Under the pieces are notes generated by a model. The model saw only the letters and a program-made list of their open reading frames with translations, was not told the origin of the DNA and made no database searches. The position numbers and the translations under genes are program-made. Shown here piece after piece: positions 22,101-32,379 of a DNA stretch of 64,000 bases. This DNA is from Isoetes taiwanensis. Its lineage: Eukaryota > Streptophyta > Lycopodiopsida > Isoetales > Isoetaceae. The stretch's first letter is position 1, and every line of letters begins with the position of its first letter. Location: contig JAJEKV010000065.1 in the NCBI GenBank assembly GCA_021234155.1, positions 818,786-882,785 of the forward strand, read 5' to 3'.

Positions 22101-22970
22101 GACGATTTCCTCGTCAAAAAGTGTCAAGATCATTGTTCCAATGGAAAAAAGCCCTCTTAAGGCTAGATTTTCTATTTCTTATCTTCTTACTCAGTCGTCG
22201 AAGCACCTGCTTTGACCGAGAAATGCAGTATTTTCTGATTTGTTGCAGATGTGGTTCTTTGTACATTGTGTTGCTCTGCAGTTTGGTCATATATGGTATC
22301 GTTAGAAAAATTAATTTTCTGTATTTTCTTAATAGGACCTCTGATTTGGAGAGCACATGAAGAATGGCTTCCATATTTGATCTGTCAGTATGCTCTCCCC
22401 TGGTGCATAGCAACTCAGAACAATCATTATTTCTTTTTGTATAAACCATTCAACTTGTTATTAGAGAAGTCAAGGATTCCAGATTGGAAAGATCACCCAA
22501 GCTACTTGGACATAAAGCAAGTTGTTATTTTGCTACATATTCTAAACGAGGTGCACCCTGGACTACCACAATCGTCGGATTCATCGATCCTACGGCCCAG
22601 ATCGTATGTTGGGGCTTGTTAGCACCTCTCATTTCGCTTATAGTCATTTATGATTGGAGGCGCCTATGATTTTGAAATATGAAATACGTTTTCGGCTAAG
22701 GTTTTGAGGGAATATCGAACCTCTATATGGCTTTGCCTAAGATTTTAGAATATGAAATACGGGGGCTCGAATCTCTACCAAAATAACTCAATGTCCTAAT
22801 AAGACTACTTTAACCAATATACCCAGTGAGCTAATGTGATTATTTTTTATCTTGAATTTATGTTTTTTTTTTTTTTATAACAACCATTCAATTGTTATAG
22901 AGATATATGGTCTATGGTTTCAGGAATTATTATTTTTTATATCCATATCAAATCCCCCTGGAACCCCCTG

Positions 22971-23330
22971 TTATTTTGCTATATATTCAAGCTTTAAACG
23001 ACTCAACTTCCAGCAAAATCCAAGATCCCAAGAAATATGACCTTGTAGTTTATTAACTGATAAATCTAGTAAATTTAAACCTTCTGATGAGTTAAAGTCT
23101 ACATGAATGGTGTTAGAAGGTTGTTTGCCAATTGCAATTGCTTCATGCTTTTGCACCTTGCTAAGTCTTTTGGGATGGTGCCTGCTAGCTGATTTCCTTC
23201 CACAACTAGACTCTAGAGAATATCACCTTGTAGAGATATAGTTCTTTCAAATGTGTGAGATTGCATAACTCCATGGTTATTGAGCCACTGAGCTGGTTAG
23301 TGCACAGGTTCATCGCCATTATGTAACTTA
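22971..23330 (-). pseudogene. Leucine-rich-repeat protein fragment (LRR receptor-like)
   Basis: Minus strand, several frames. Repeats of the plant extracellular LRR type are readable: NQLSGSITMELCNLTHLKEL (about 23298-23240), then GNQLAGTIPKDLARCKSM, then LNLLDLSVNKLQGHI (about 23085-23040). These fit LxxLxLxxNxLxGxIP. Frameshifts separate them and no kinase or signal peptide is present, so this is a short relic of an LRR receptor gene. Confidence 0.65.
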
Positions 23331-23531
23331 AATTTTGCATGAGTAGGACCTATGGAAAGCATTCGGATATAGTCTCAACTTTATAGCTTTGAGGAATGAT
23401 CTGACTTTTGCTACAGAAGCACCGTCTTTCTTATTCTGTGGGTATTTTTGCAAGCTTAGCATATCCTTTGATCTAGTTCTTTGACCCCGGCCCACTCTCT
23501 TGTCTTGTTTCTCCTCCCCATCCAATTTGCC

Positions 23532-24451
23532 TGGTTGATAATCTTTCTTTCATATCCACAACATAAAATTTCATCTTTCTCCCTAGATATTCGAGAGTGC
23601 TCAAATATATAGTATCTTATTCTAAATTACATTATTTATTCTATACCATGCTATGTTACAAAACTTATCGAACCATTCCAAGGTGGTATGTAGGCTTGGT
23701 TGTGACTTACGTGGTTGTGGATGCATCAATGGGTTTTCCAAATGGCAACCCATTGATGCGTTAGCATCTTGTTTCTTAATAAGTAGGCATTTCCTAGAGC
23801 ATTAGTTAACTATCGTTTATTAAATGCCTACATTTATATTCGTAGATATAGGCACCTTTAGTTAATGGTCTATTCAAATTCAATTGAACATTCACTATTT
23901 CAAGTGGGAAGAGTAAACATGGCCAATATTTAATGTAAAGAATATCAATTGAATATTAATAGAATATCATTGTAGCTATGGGATTGACCCGAACACTGTA
24001 GCAATGTTGATCTCAATATTTCAATAGCCCAAGCCTTTTTAGTCTTGTTCCATCGGCTTAAGAAGCTATTCTGATCCTGTAATCAAGGTGATTTAACAAT
24101 CCATACTTCTTTATGTTTTATTGGCATAATACGACCGACTAGTCCGGCTGAACGAATTCATATGAATCATTGGCTTCAGATATATGGCCTTTAAAAAGGA
24201 CTTACTTCAATAAGATAATTTTCTAATAGATAGATAGATACACTTTTGTTTCTATTTATGCTTCATACTCCCTTTTTTTTCCAGTGGTCAATTTGCATTC
24301 AACAAACATGACCGTAAAATCATACATGCATGTAAATGTTTTAGCTAAACTGGAAAACTTTCTATGATTTATTATGCATGTCCAAACACTCTGAGTCTAC
24401 TGAGCATGTTCAAGGCCAAAGCCATATCACCACAAATATAACCTGATAACA
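23532..24451 (-). repeat. Probable 3' LTR of the minus-strand copia element
   Basis: On the minus strand a purine tract ATGAAGGGG (about 24468-24460) is followed by TGTTATCAGG at 24451, in the right place after the RNase H/C-terminal coding end. The sequence beyond is non-coding, contains a (TCTA)n run near 24225-24240, and may end near 23532. The far boundary is uncertain because no partner LTR was found. Confidence 0.45.
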
Positions 24452-24499
24452 TTTCGTTACCCCTTCATGTTATATTATGCAGTCCATTTAAGAATCTTT

Positions 24500-25395
24500 A
24501 ACCTTGTGAATCTTGACTCAGGCAGTGGCTTACTTAATATAACTGCCAATTGATTTAATGTGTTAACATAAATCAATCTGACATAAATCAATATGATAAT
24601 ATTCTTCTGCACAACTTCTCTGATAAATGCAGCTCCACTTCAATGTATTTGGACCTTTTATGTAAAACTAGATCTTTTAACATTGCTATGCAACTTGTAC
24701 CATCACAAGCCATGCTTAGTTCAACTCCAAGTTCTATAAATAACGTTCTTTCGCATAAGATTTCTTTAGCATATAAAGCAGATGATGCATATTCAGCCTC
24801 GACACTAGACATAGATGTAGATGCTTGTTTTTGCATTTCTGGCTTATTGGTGCACCTCTTAAAATTGTCAAATAACCAGAGGTGGATTTCCCTTCACCCA
24901 AATTCCCTCCCCAGTTAGCATCACTGGGATGCTTGAAGTATCAGTTGTCTGGAACTGTATTCTATTGCATCATTGGTTGTCCTTTTTAAATATCTGGGTA
25001 CCTTCTTTGCTACAATCCAGTGATCCTTTCTGGGTCATTGTTATATCTGTCTTTTCCTTCTTCAAATCCTGGTGCTTGCTTTATGTAGATCTCTTCTAAT
25101 TTGGCATTTAAAAAAGTAGTATTAACATCCATGTGGTGTATTTCCAGATTACGAGCATTACCTATGGCCAACAGCATTCTCAAGCCATTCATTTTCACCA
25201 AAGGGAAAAAGGATTCCTCATAGTCCAAGCTTTTCTTTTGAGAGAGCCTTAAGCAACAAGGCGTGCCATAAGTTTTCATGTCACTGCATCTTCATTTGTT
25301 TTAGTCTTAAAGAGCCACTTGTTCTCAACAATATTCTTGCTATTTGGCAAATAGACTAGTTCAAAAGTGTCAATTTTTTTTATAGAATTCCATTA
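24500..25395 (-). pseudogene. copia reverse transcriptase / RNase H remnant (minus strand)
   Basis: Read right to left: DTFELVYLPNSKNIVENKW and KTKTNEDAVT (about 25375-25280) open the reverse transcriptase. Next are SLDYEESFFPLVKMNGLRML and EIHHMDVNTTFLNAKLEEIY (25279-25010). Most of the polymerase core, including YVDD, is missing. RNase H follows: MSSVEAEYASSALYAKE and DLVLHKRSKYIEVE (24836-24588), then LAVILSKPLPESRF, the usual copia Pol C-terminus. Its missing upstream half (integrase and linker) lies at 32380-34445, so the element was split by insertion. Confidence 0.85.
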
Positions 25396-25439
25396 ATAGA
25401 TAGGTCAGTTGATTGACATGCTCAGGCCAGTGATTTGGG

Positions 25440-26350
25440 AGAAGCCGCCCCCGACAGACCTCAGGAACCACAACCCTTCACATGTAACCAGTGGTTTGAT
25501 GCTGAGTGCAAGGAATACAAATGCTACCTCTGCCAAGTTATAGGCCCTTCTCTATGCCCAACATGCGACTAGACAGTATTGCGCTTTCCATAAGGCTAAG
25601 AAAGCCAAGTACAATGCAGGGCATCAAAGGGAAATGTTCTACCTTCTGAATTGTCATCCTAGAACCTTATGGTGAAAGGTGCCCAAAAAGCCTGTACAAC
25701 CTAAAGAAAACATTACTCTCGAAAGATTGGGGACAATACTTGCAAAGAGCTCTCACGAACGCTTCTATGCTCAAATGTAGCCAAATAATACCGCGCTTTC
25801 CTTAAGGCTAAGAAAGCCAGATACATTACAGGGCATCAAAGGGAAATGTTCTATCTCCTGGAATGTCATCCCAGGACCTTCTAATGAAAGGTGCTCAATA
25901 AGATAGTACAACCTAAAGGGCAGTGGGGACAATACTTGCAACAGCTCTACGATCCTCAGGGTGCATGAGTAGCATTACCCCCGTAGGAAGGCCCGACGTG
26001 AGAAATCACAAAGGCATATGTGGTCCAAGGCTTATCGCATGTTGCCAATGGGAAAGCACCAGACCTAGATGGTATGCAGGCAGAGTTGCTCAAGTACGCA
26101 TGGCCATCCACAGTACCAATCCTAACTGCCTTGTTCAACAGGGTTATATAACAACCATATGTATATTATACCCATATTTGTACAAGGCTTATAGCATCTT
26201 GCCAGTGGGAATGCACCAGACCTGGAAGGTATGTAGGCATAGTTGCTCAAGTGGGTAGGGCCATCTATAGTACCAGTCCTAACTGCCTTGTTCAAGTGGC
26301 AGGACCATCCATAGTACCAGTCCTAACTGCCTTGTTTAACAAGGTGTTGT
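25440..26350 (+). mobile_element. Rearranged non-LTR retrotransposon (LINE) fragments
   Basis: Plus-strand pieces of a LINE: WFDAECKEYK (about 25492), KAKKAKYNAGHQREMFYLL (about 25600), and the start of the reverse transcriptase, NGKAPDLDGMQAELLKYAWP (about 26048-26107). Several parts are locally duplicated: 25575-25707 resembles 25785-25919, and the reverse transcriptase segment about 26020-26145 recurs, degenerate, at 26183-26290 and in part at 26298-26350. No intact ORF. Composition and motifs match the LINE fragments at 38288 and 51486. Confidence 0.7.
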
Positions 26351-26387
26351 AATAACCATACGGGTATTATATTCGTATATATAAATA

Positions 26388-26815
26388 TGGTCGTTATACG
26401 AATGCAAAAGTGTAGTTGCACAAGGTTAGGCTCGAACTCGCAAACTTCTAACTGTGAATCACAGTTTTATGAAATGAATTATTATACTTGTTGAAGATAC
26501 CTTGCATCTTTCTTATATTGGTACCAGTTTCCAGGAGGCCATGGAATATTCCGAATTCTAGGTGCATATATCCCACACGCATTCGTGCAGAAAAGAGGCC
26601 CCTTTTCCAATATATAAAGGGGCCTTCAATGCTAGCATGGATATTGCAGTTCAATGCTAGCCTTGACCCTTCTAGGCATTTGTGTCGTGTTCTTGCTTGT
26701 CTTCGGATCATTGTACTCTTGATTCCTGATTATATATCAGATTTTTGTGTATTTCTAGCATAATTTTCCAAGTATTTTCCATGCATTATCCTTGTTCTTC
26801 CGTAGGTTCATGACA
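26388..26815 (+). repeat. 5' LTR of gypsy element
   Basis: About 428 bp with a TATA-box candidate CAATATATAAAGG near 26609, about 200 bp before the LTR end. Similar to 30130-30534. Confidence 0.7.
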
Positions 26816-26896
26816 GTTTGATCCGGAATCCCTTACCAATTTTTGTTTACTCGGAGCTTAAGTATTTCCTTACCTATCTTTAAGGTTTTTGTCTTC

Positions 26897-28174
26897 ATGG
26901 AGGAGATTCCGTCCTTGTTACAACAGGTCCAACAACTTATGCAAGTGTATCAGCAGTTGCAGTCGGATAACAAGGAGCTCCGGAACGAGTAGCTTCTCAT
27001 GAGTTAGCCTCTAGCTCCGGGAGAAGGTTATCAGAGCCTAAGATTGGTTTGCAAGAGAAACTTGATGGCATTAGATCCAAGCTCTGAGCTCTTTTGGATC
27101 ATATTCGGCTTGTTATTCGCCTCCACACTCACAAGTAACCCACAGATCGGAACAGGTCAGACTAGTTACCTCTCTTCTTTCTGGATCAGCTTTGAGTTGG
27201 TTCTTCCCCTTACTGGAGAAAGGGGCTTCTGAATTGAAGAATTTTGTCACAATTACTGCTAACTTGAGGCTCGTTTTAAAGACATCGATTCCAAATTTGG
27301 CAATCTCAAGCAAGGTTCTCGTCCAGCTTCAGTTTAAACTTCTTGACTTCCGTTAAATTGCCATAGACACGGTCTGAGAAGATGGGGCTCTTTGGGATTG
27401 ATTTCGAAGAGTGCTCCTCGATGATGTGAAGGATATGTTGCTGATTATGGAGTATCCCAGAACCTTGGATGAAGCTATAAAGTTTTTGGTTCGTTCTGAT
27501 AATCATCTTTTTGAGCGTAGGCAAGAAAGACATAATTACCATGTTTCTCTAAACAGCTTCTGCACCTCCCATGTCCCCGAAATCAGATGGCCCGATGCCT
27601 ATGCAAATTGATCATGTGGTTCAAGGGCCTTTGTGTGCGCCCAAGAAGCAGTGCTGAAGAAAGGCTAATCTATGCTTCTATTGTGGAGGGATTGGCCATA
27701 TCGCTTTAGGATGTCCTATTAAGCAATCAAACCTTCTGAGTACAGTTCGAGTAGCAAGGATCTCTCGACGACTGGCTGTACGGAAGGTTTTATTCCCTCG
27801 GACCAGTAAAGAATTTTTCATCTCTATATCATTGGAATCAGAGGTTGGGAGGGTAGATGCTTTGTCACAACTTGATAATGGTGCAAATTCATGTTTTATG
27901 AATAGTGCATTAGCTACTAAGCACGCTATATCTAGAAGCAAGGTCGAGCATTCCAGCTTTGTTGGGATGATTGGTGGACCTGAAATCTCTTCGGGTGCAA
28001 TCACAGAATGTACTGCACCTCTTCGGGCTTTATTTGGAGGAGCTTCTTACAACATTTCATTCAATCTTCTTGCTAATCCACATGCGCCAATAGTCTTAGG
28101 TCTTCCCTGGCTCGAATTGCATAACCCACAGATTGATTGGTGCTCTAGATCATTTCGGTTTACTGGTTCGCTCT
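26897..28174 (+). pseudogene. gypsy Gag, zinc knuckle and aspartic protease
   Basis: The ATG at 26897 starts a glutamine-rich coiled coil (MEEIPSLLQQVQQLMQVYQQ). The Gag core follows in broken frames, ending with VLLDDVKDMLLIMEYPRTLDEAI (about 27409) and LFERRQERHN. A CCHC zinc knuckle, LCFYCGGIGHIALGC, lies at about 27670-27714. From 27832 a clean frame gives a retropepsin-like domain: ALSQLDNGANSCFM carries the active-site region with DNGA instead of DSGA, and ends with PIVLGLPWLELHNPQIDW, typical for gypsy protease. Frameshifts and stops in Gag make this nonfunctional. Confidence 0.8.
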
Positions 28175-28559
28175 AGTCCTAGTTCATTTACAGTTCTTGC
28201 CCTTGCATCTATTTTAGTATGTACAGCATCATGTGCTCCTGATTCTGCTCTTGTTCGTGTTCTAGTTTCTATTTCTGCTCCGCGTTCTGATCCGGTGCTT
28301 CAGCCCATGTTTTGAACAACACTCCAATCCCTACTATAGCTCCAGATAATCTCTGAATAGTACGTGATGAAGTGGCGATAAAATTTGGCAAATCCCAAGA
28401 ATCACTATACATCTTTAACTGAAAGAGGTGTTTTCCAATCAAGAACTATGTTGACATTCTCTAGATCTATAAAAACACCCTGAGACATGATGTGATAGCC
28501 AAGAGACTCGAGATGGCTGCATCTTGTCACAAGAGGTGTATGATCATGAGCTACACTTG

Positions 28560-28780
28560 ATCCCTATTATTCTCAAAAGTTCTAGGCTGCTGAGATTAAT
28601 TATCCTATTTACGATAAGGAACTTCTGGCGATTGTTGGCTTTTTTCAGAAATGGCAACGATTTCTTGAAGATTCTTCTCATAAGGTGATTGTATATATAG
28701 GTCATCTAGAAACTTGGAGTATTTCCAGTTTGCTCGAGTTCTTATTCGTCGTTAGGCTTGATGGCATATACATGTGCTAT
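28560..28780 (+). pseudogene. gypsy RNase H relic
   Basis: The frame reads AAEINYPIYDKELLAIVGFF and FLEDSSHKVIVYIGHLETW, the canonical gypsy RNase H block following the reverse transcriptase. The polymerase domain itself is deleted, so protease and RNase H are now only about 400 bp apart. Confidence 0.8.
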
Positions 28781-29317
28781 CTTGCTTTGCTTTCACCATC
28801 AAATTTCGGCCCTACATGGTTCAATTGAAATCAGATGATATTTCCTGCAGATCCTATTTCGAACCTAAGGTAAGGGGGCCAGCATTTGATCAACAATCAC
28901 AGGTTATTCTAGGTCCTGATCGCTTCTAGCTTATGGCCATCACTTTGCTCAAGAGGTCTATATGACCCTTTGGCTCAAGATGTATTTTCACATCTTGGCT
29001 CAACATCATCTTGTTGGCAAATGTGGTTGGACTATAATCATTTTAAGGTTTGAGATGGACTTCTGTTTCGTGATTAACTTCTATATATTCCTAAAGATTC
29101 AATTCATATGTAGTTAAGGTTTAAGAAACATAAGATAAATGGTTTGAACTTAAAAAATAGTTTGAAAATTATGCAAACAGAAGCACACCTGAATAAGTAT
29201 GTGAAAATGAATGCAATTTTGAGTAGGATAATTATGAGTTTCTGTTTCATTTTCTTTATAGGCAGATTACTGATATATGCTCATACTTGTCGTAGGATTC
29301 TCATTTAATTGAGGCTA

Positions 29318-30062
29318 CTGGATCAGGTGTTCTACTATACCGAGTTTAACAAGTGATGAAATCTGATTAGAACTTTTACACCTCTTTTTTTTTTTTAACT
29401 GCTCAGTTAGCCAACTTCCTTTGGGGACTCTCAAATAATTCCAAATGATACAGCGATGTGCTAAATAGTATTGTGCAGTTTGAGGTCGATAAAAGCTCTG
29501 GATCACAGCTGAACTATTTGTATGTATATGATGATAAATGGATATTGCTTTTGTCAGAACTATTAATATGGTTTGGGTTTCAGTTATTGTAGTGAATGCT
29601 AGTTTCTCAAGACCAATGTGTGCCAAAAAATCACCATTTTGACATGTAGTCATAGTGGCCTGGCAGCTATCTTGTTCTTTAGTATTTGAATTCCAAAATT
29701 TGTTCAAACTCTCTATAACATTATACATTAAAAGTTTAAAGGAATTAGGATGGAGGCAAATGCTTAAGCTTTTTGAGTTAATACAGTTCTTTGGCATTAG
29801 AACAAGATGGGATTGGTAGCACACCTGCAAGAAAGAAACATAAGGCTTTGAGTATGACATAAGTTGCCTTGTTGGGCATTATCTGTTTCACACTTCAACT
29901 TTGCCTTGTCCAATTGCGGTTAAGGAATGAGACATCAAAGAATCAATGCCTTCTCCATCAGTAAACATATCATCCCATACCTTAGAAACATTTTCCATTA
30001 TATTGATAAATAATTCGCCTTCAACAGTATCCAAGAAAAACAAATCGCCTCTATTAGCTAAC
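29318..30062 (-). pseudogene. Unidentified gene fragment, two in-phase exons inside a gypsy element
   Basis: I do not recognise the protein. Exon A (30062-29894) encodes 56 residues including LFFLDTVEGELFINIMENVS, after an AG acceptor at 30064-30063. A 69-bp GT-AG intron (29893-29825, with a good TTTCTTTCTTGCAG acceptor) follows. Exon B (29824 to the stop near 29318) continues exactly in frame for about 168 codons. Together about 225 residues without a stop, with helical, non-repetitive composition. The end after a lysine run (about 29400-29388) may be intronic. It lies antisense between gypsy LTRs. Because it keeps a spliceable intron it was acquired as genomic DNA, or the LTRs arrived around it. 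Probably part of a host gene. Confidence 0.5.
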
Positions 30063-30129
30063 CTTCAAAATCGAAATTCACTAGGTGTTATAAAGTTACC
30101 CACTTAAAAGATTTCATTAAGGGAAATCC

Positions 30130-30534
30130 TGGTCGTCATGTGGATGCAAAAAGGTAGTTGCACAAGGCTAGGCTCAGCTCAAACTTGCAACCTTCTAGTT
30201 GCAAGTCATACACTTTTGCCAAGTGAAATACCAATACTTTAAACATTATCTTGCATCCTTCTTATATCCGTATTAATTTTTATAGGATCCTAAACTTAGG
30301 TGCATATATCCCACATGCATTCTTGTGGAAAAGAGGTCCCTTTTCCAGTATATTAAGGAGCCTTTGACCGTAGCATGGATATTTCGGTTCAACGCCAGTC
30401 GTGACCCTTCTAGGCATCTGCCCCGCATTCTTGCTTGCCTTTGGGTCGTTGCACTATTGATTCTATATATCAGATTTTCACGTATTTTTCAATTATTTTC
30501 TTGTATTTCCTTGTTCTCACATAGATTCATGACA
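30130..30534 (+). repeat. 3' LTR of gypsy element
   Basis: About 405 bp, diverged copy of 26388-26815. Sequence after it (AGTATCACAGGAAGG) vaguely resembles an initiator-tRNA primer site, and a 70-bp partial copy of the LTR end follows at 30590-30653, hinting at a tandem LTR arrangement. Confidence 0.65.
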
Positions 30535-30654
30535 AGTATCACAGGAAGGCCCCACTCCAAATACAAAGTGGATGTATTTCTTGCATATTTTTCAAGTATT
30601 TTCTCGTATTTCCTTGTTCTCGCGTAGACTTATGACAGGTATCACAGGAAGGTC

Positions 30655-32200
30655 TCCCCCTCCCCCCAAAAAAATACCAAGTGGACCACTAGCAGAGTTG
30701 TTCCCATCTAAAAGGCAGGTGACCTGCAATGCCCAGCCAAGGTCAGTTTGGTGTTTGCAAAATCGCTAGTCGAGATTCTCGAATAGGTTGACGGGCTGGG
30801 AAGACGCAGTAAAGATGTGGGTGCGACGTCCCCTGCGCGTATATAATGCTCCCATCGTACAATACCAGAGTTCATCCCTCCTGTCAACGCCCTCGCTAAC
30901 ATGAGGCCGTCCACCTAACATCAGATCCTTGCTAACAGACAAGAATCCAATGGGGAAGAATGGATGTATCATTCATCTCGTCTCCCAAAGGGACCTACTA
31001 TCTATGGAAGCACATCAAACATGAGCACATAGCATCAAATAATATACATATCCACCTCGAAGGATAGCTCACCATAACGTAACATCTGTAACAACAACAT
31101 CAGTAACATCAACATAAGGGAAATCCTACTAAGGCTCAGGCTCATAGGGATCGACTGATGGCTTGGGCCTCCAGAAGTCAATGCAGACAGAATTCATGGA
31201 AAATGGATTGGGCTGGTATAAGAACATGGCCGTTGGGTAGTCCTCTCCATCCGCCTCTCCTGTGCATACTTTGCAGATAGGCTGATAAGTCTTGGAGCCT
31301 GACCGTAGCCTGCCGAGTGCATAGCCAAAGGGGCTACTACTGGGTTACATCTCCCCACTTCCCGATGAGGCAGGAGGAGATCACTCCCTCCAGAAGATGC
31401 ATGCCAGTTACAGGCAGGCTAGAGAGCCACTGCTCGTCTATGACTTCAACCCCATTGAAGGTGATGCATCACCCAAGATGTGTCGAGCCCATACCTTGCC
31501 CACACTTAGTGGCAAACTATTAGGCCTAACCCACAGTATTTTCCGGTAGGCTTTACACACCAGAGGGATCAACTGTAACTGGACAAGTCTTCCTTGTCCA
31601 GTCTAGCTCTGCCACCCACAGCCAGGCGGGCTCTTATGCATAGGCTGCATTAATTGGGAATTAATGAGGCTATCTAGGAACATCAACTACTGAGGCTTTC
31701 AGGGTCTCTACTCCCCTTCCTAATACACAGGAGTGCGCATAGAATAGAACATCATCATCCATAGAATTGAAACATAGAATAACATCTAATCTACCTACCT
31801 AAACATCATGGTTAAGTTCCTTTGTTAGGGCTTGTGATCTCAGAATCTATAAGGCCTCTAAGGCTAAGCTAACATGCTAATCCAACTTATTGCCGGACTA
31901 GAAGTCGGCATTGCACAATAGAATAGCCATTTACCTAATTTTTGGCTTGCTCCAGCTTCTTGAAAAGCGCCCATGCTCCTGTTCGGGTTGAAAGCGACTG
32001 AAAATGATCAAATCCTAACAGGTTATGCTAAGTTGGCCAGGCCTGGCCAGTCGCGACATGTGATATTGAGCATGACCTTAGTAAGGATGTTGTGATCGTA
32101 CCTTTAAGAGATGGATTTGCGAGATCGGCTATGTAAGTCGAACATTCGCCCGACGTATATATATTTCATGATGTCTATTTGTACAGTTTGACAACATTCT
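30655..32200. other. Unassigned sequence between gypsy and copia parts
   Basis: About 1.5 kb without coding evidence. A TATA-like GCGTATATAATGC near 30836 and a palindromic patch GGCCAGGCCTGGCC near 32036 are visible. It probably belongs to an unclassified repeat inserted in the copia element. Confidence 0.4.
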
Positions 32201-32256
32201 TATTACTGCCACGGGTTTTCCCCTCGAAGGGGATTTCTTAATCCAGACAGTAATAA
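32200..32256. repeat. Short dispersed motif bounded by TTATTACTG/CAGTAATAA
   Basis: TTATTACTG at 32200 and CAGTAATAA ending at 32256 form an inverted repeat around a C/G-rich core (CGGGTTTTCCCCTCGAAGGG). The same structure occurs inverted at 50786-50853, with flanking similarity (TATCGTCCA...GAGACCAA) beyond it. Confidence 0.6.
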
Positions 32257-32321
32257 GTTTGCTCCGCTCCTTCAGTGAGTCCCATAGACCGATTGGTCTC
32301 CGTGGACGATAAAAACCATTC

Positions 32322-32378
32322 TATTATATTCTATTCTATCATATTCTTTCTATTCTATTCTATTCTATTCTATTAAGG
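32322..32378. repeat. Pentanucleotide microsatellite (TTCTA)n
   Basis: About ten TTCTA units, some imperfect. It lies at the breakpoint where the copia linker coding sequence stops. Confidence 0.85.
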
Positions 32379-32379
32379 C

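Larger units (their letters stand above)
26388..30534 (+). mobile_element. Ty3/gypsy LTR retrotransposon, internally deleted, with foreign antisense insert
   Basis: LTR-like copies lie at 26388-26815 and 30130-30534. They share TGGTCGT at the start, GTAGTTGCACAAGG, TAGGTGCATATATCCCACA, a TATA region, GACCCTTCTAGGCAT and the ending TTCATGACA. Between them are Gag, a zinc knuckle, protease and an RNase H relic in gypsy style; most of the reverse transcriptase and integrase are gone. The LTRs are quite diverged and no matching target duplication was found. A short copy of the last 70 bp of the LTR recurs at about 30590-30653. Antisense gene exons occupy 29318-30062. Confidence 0.75.

Noticed and set aside
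22114-22622. Overlapping plus- and minus-strand frames of 111-123 codons
   Set aside because: Both have plausible composition but no domain, and each weakens the other; left uncalled.
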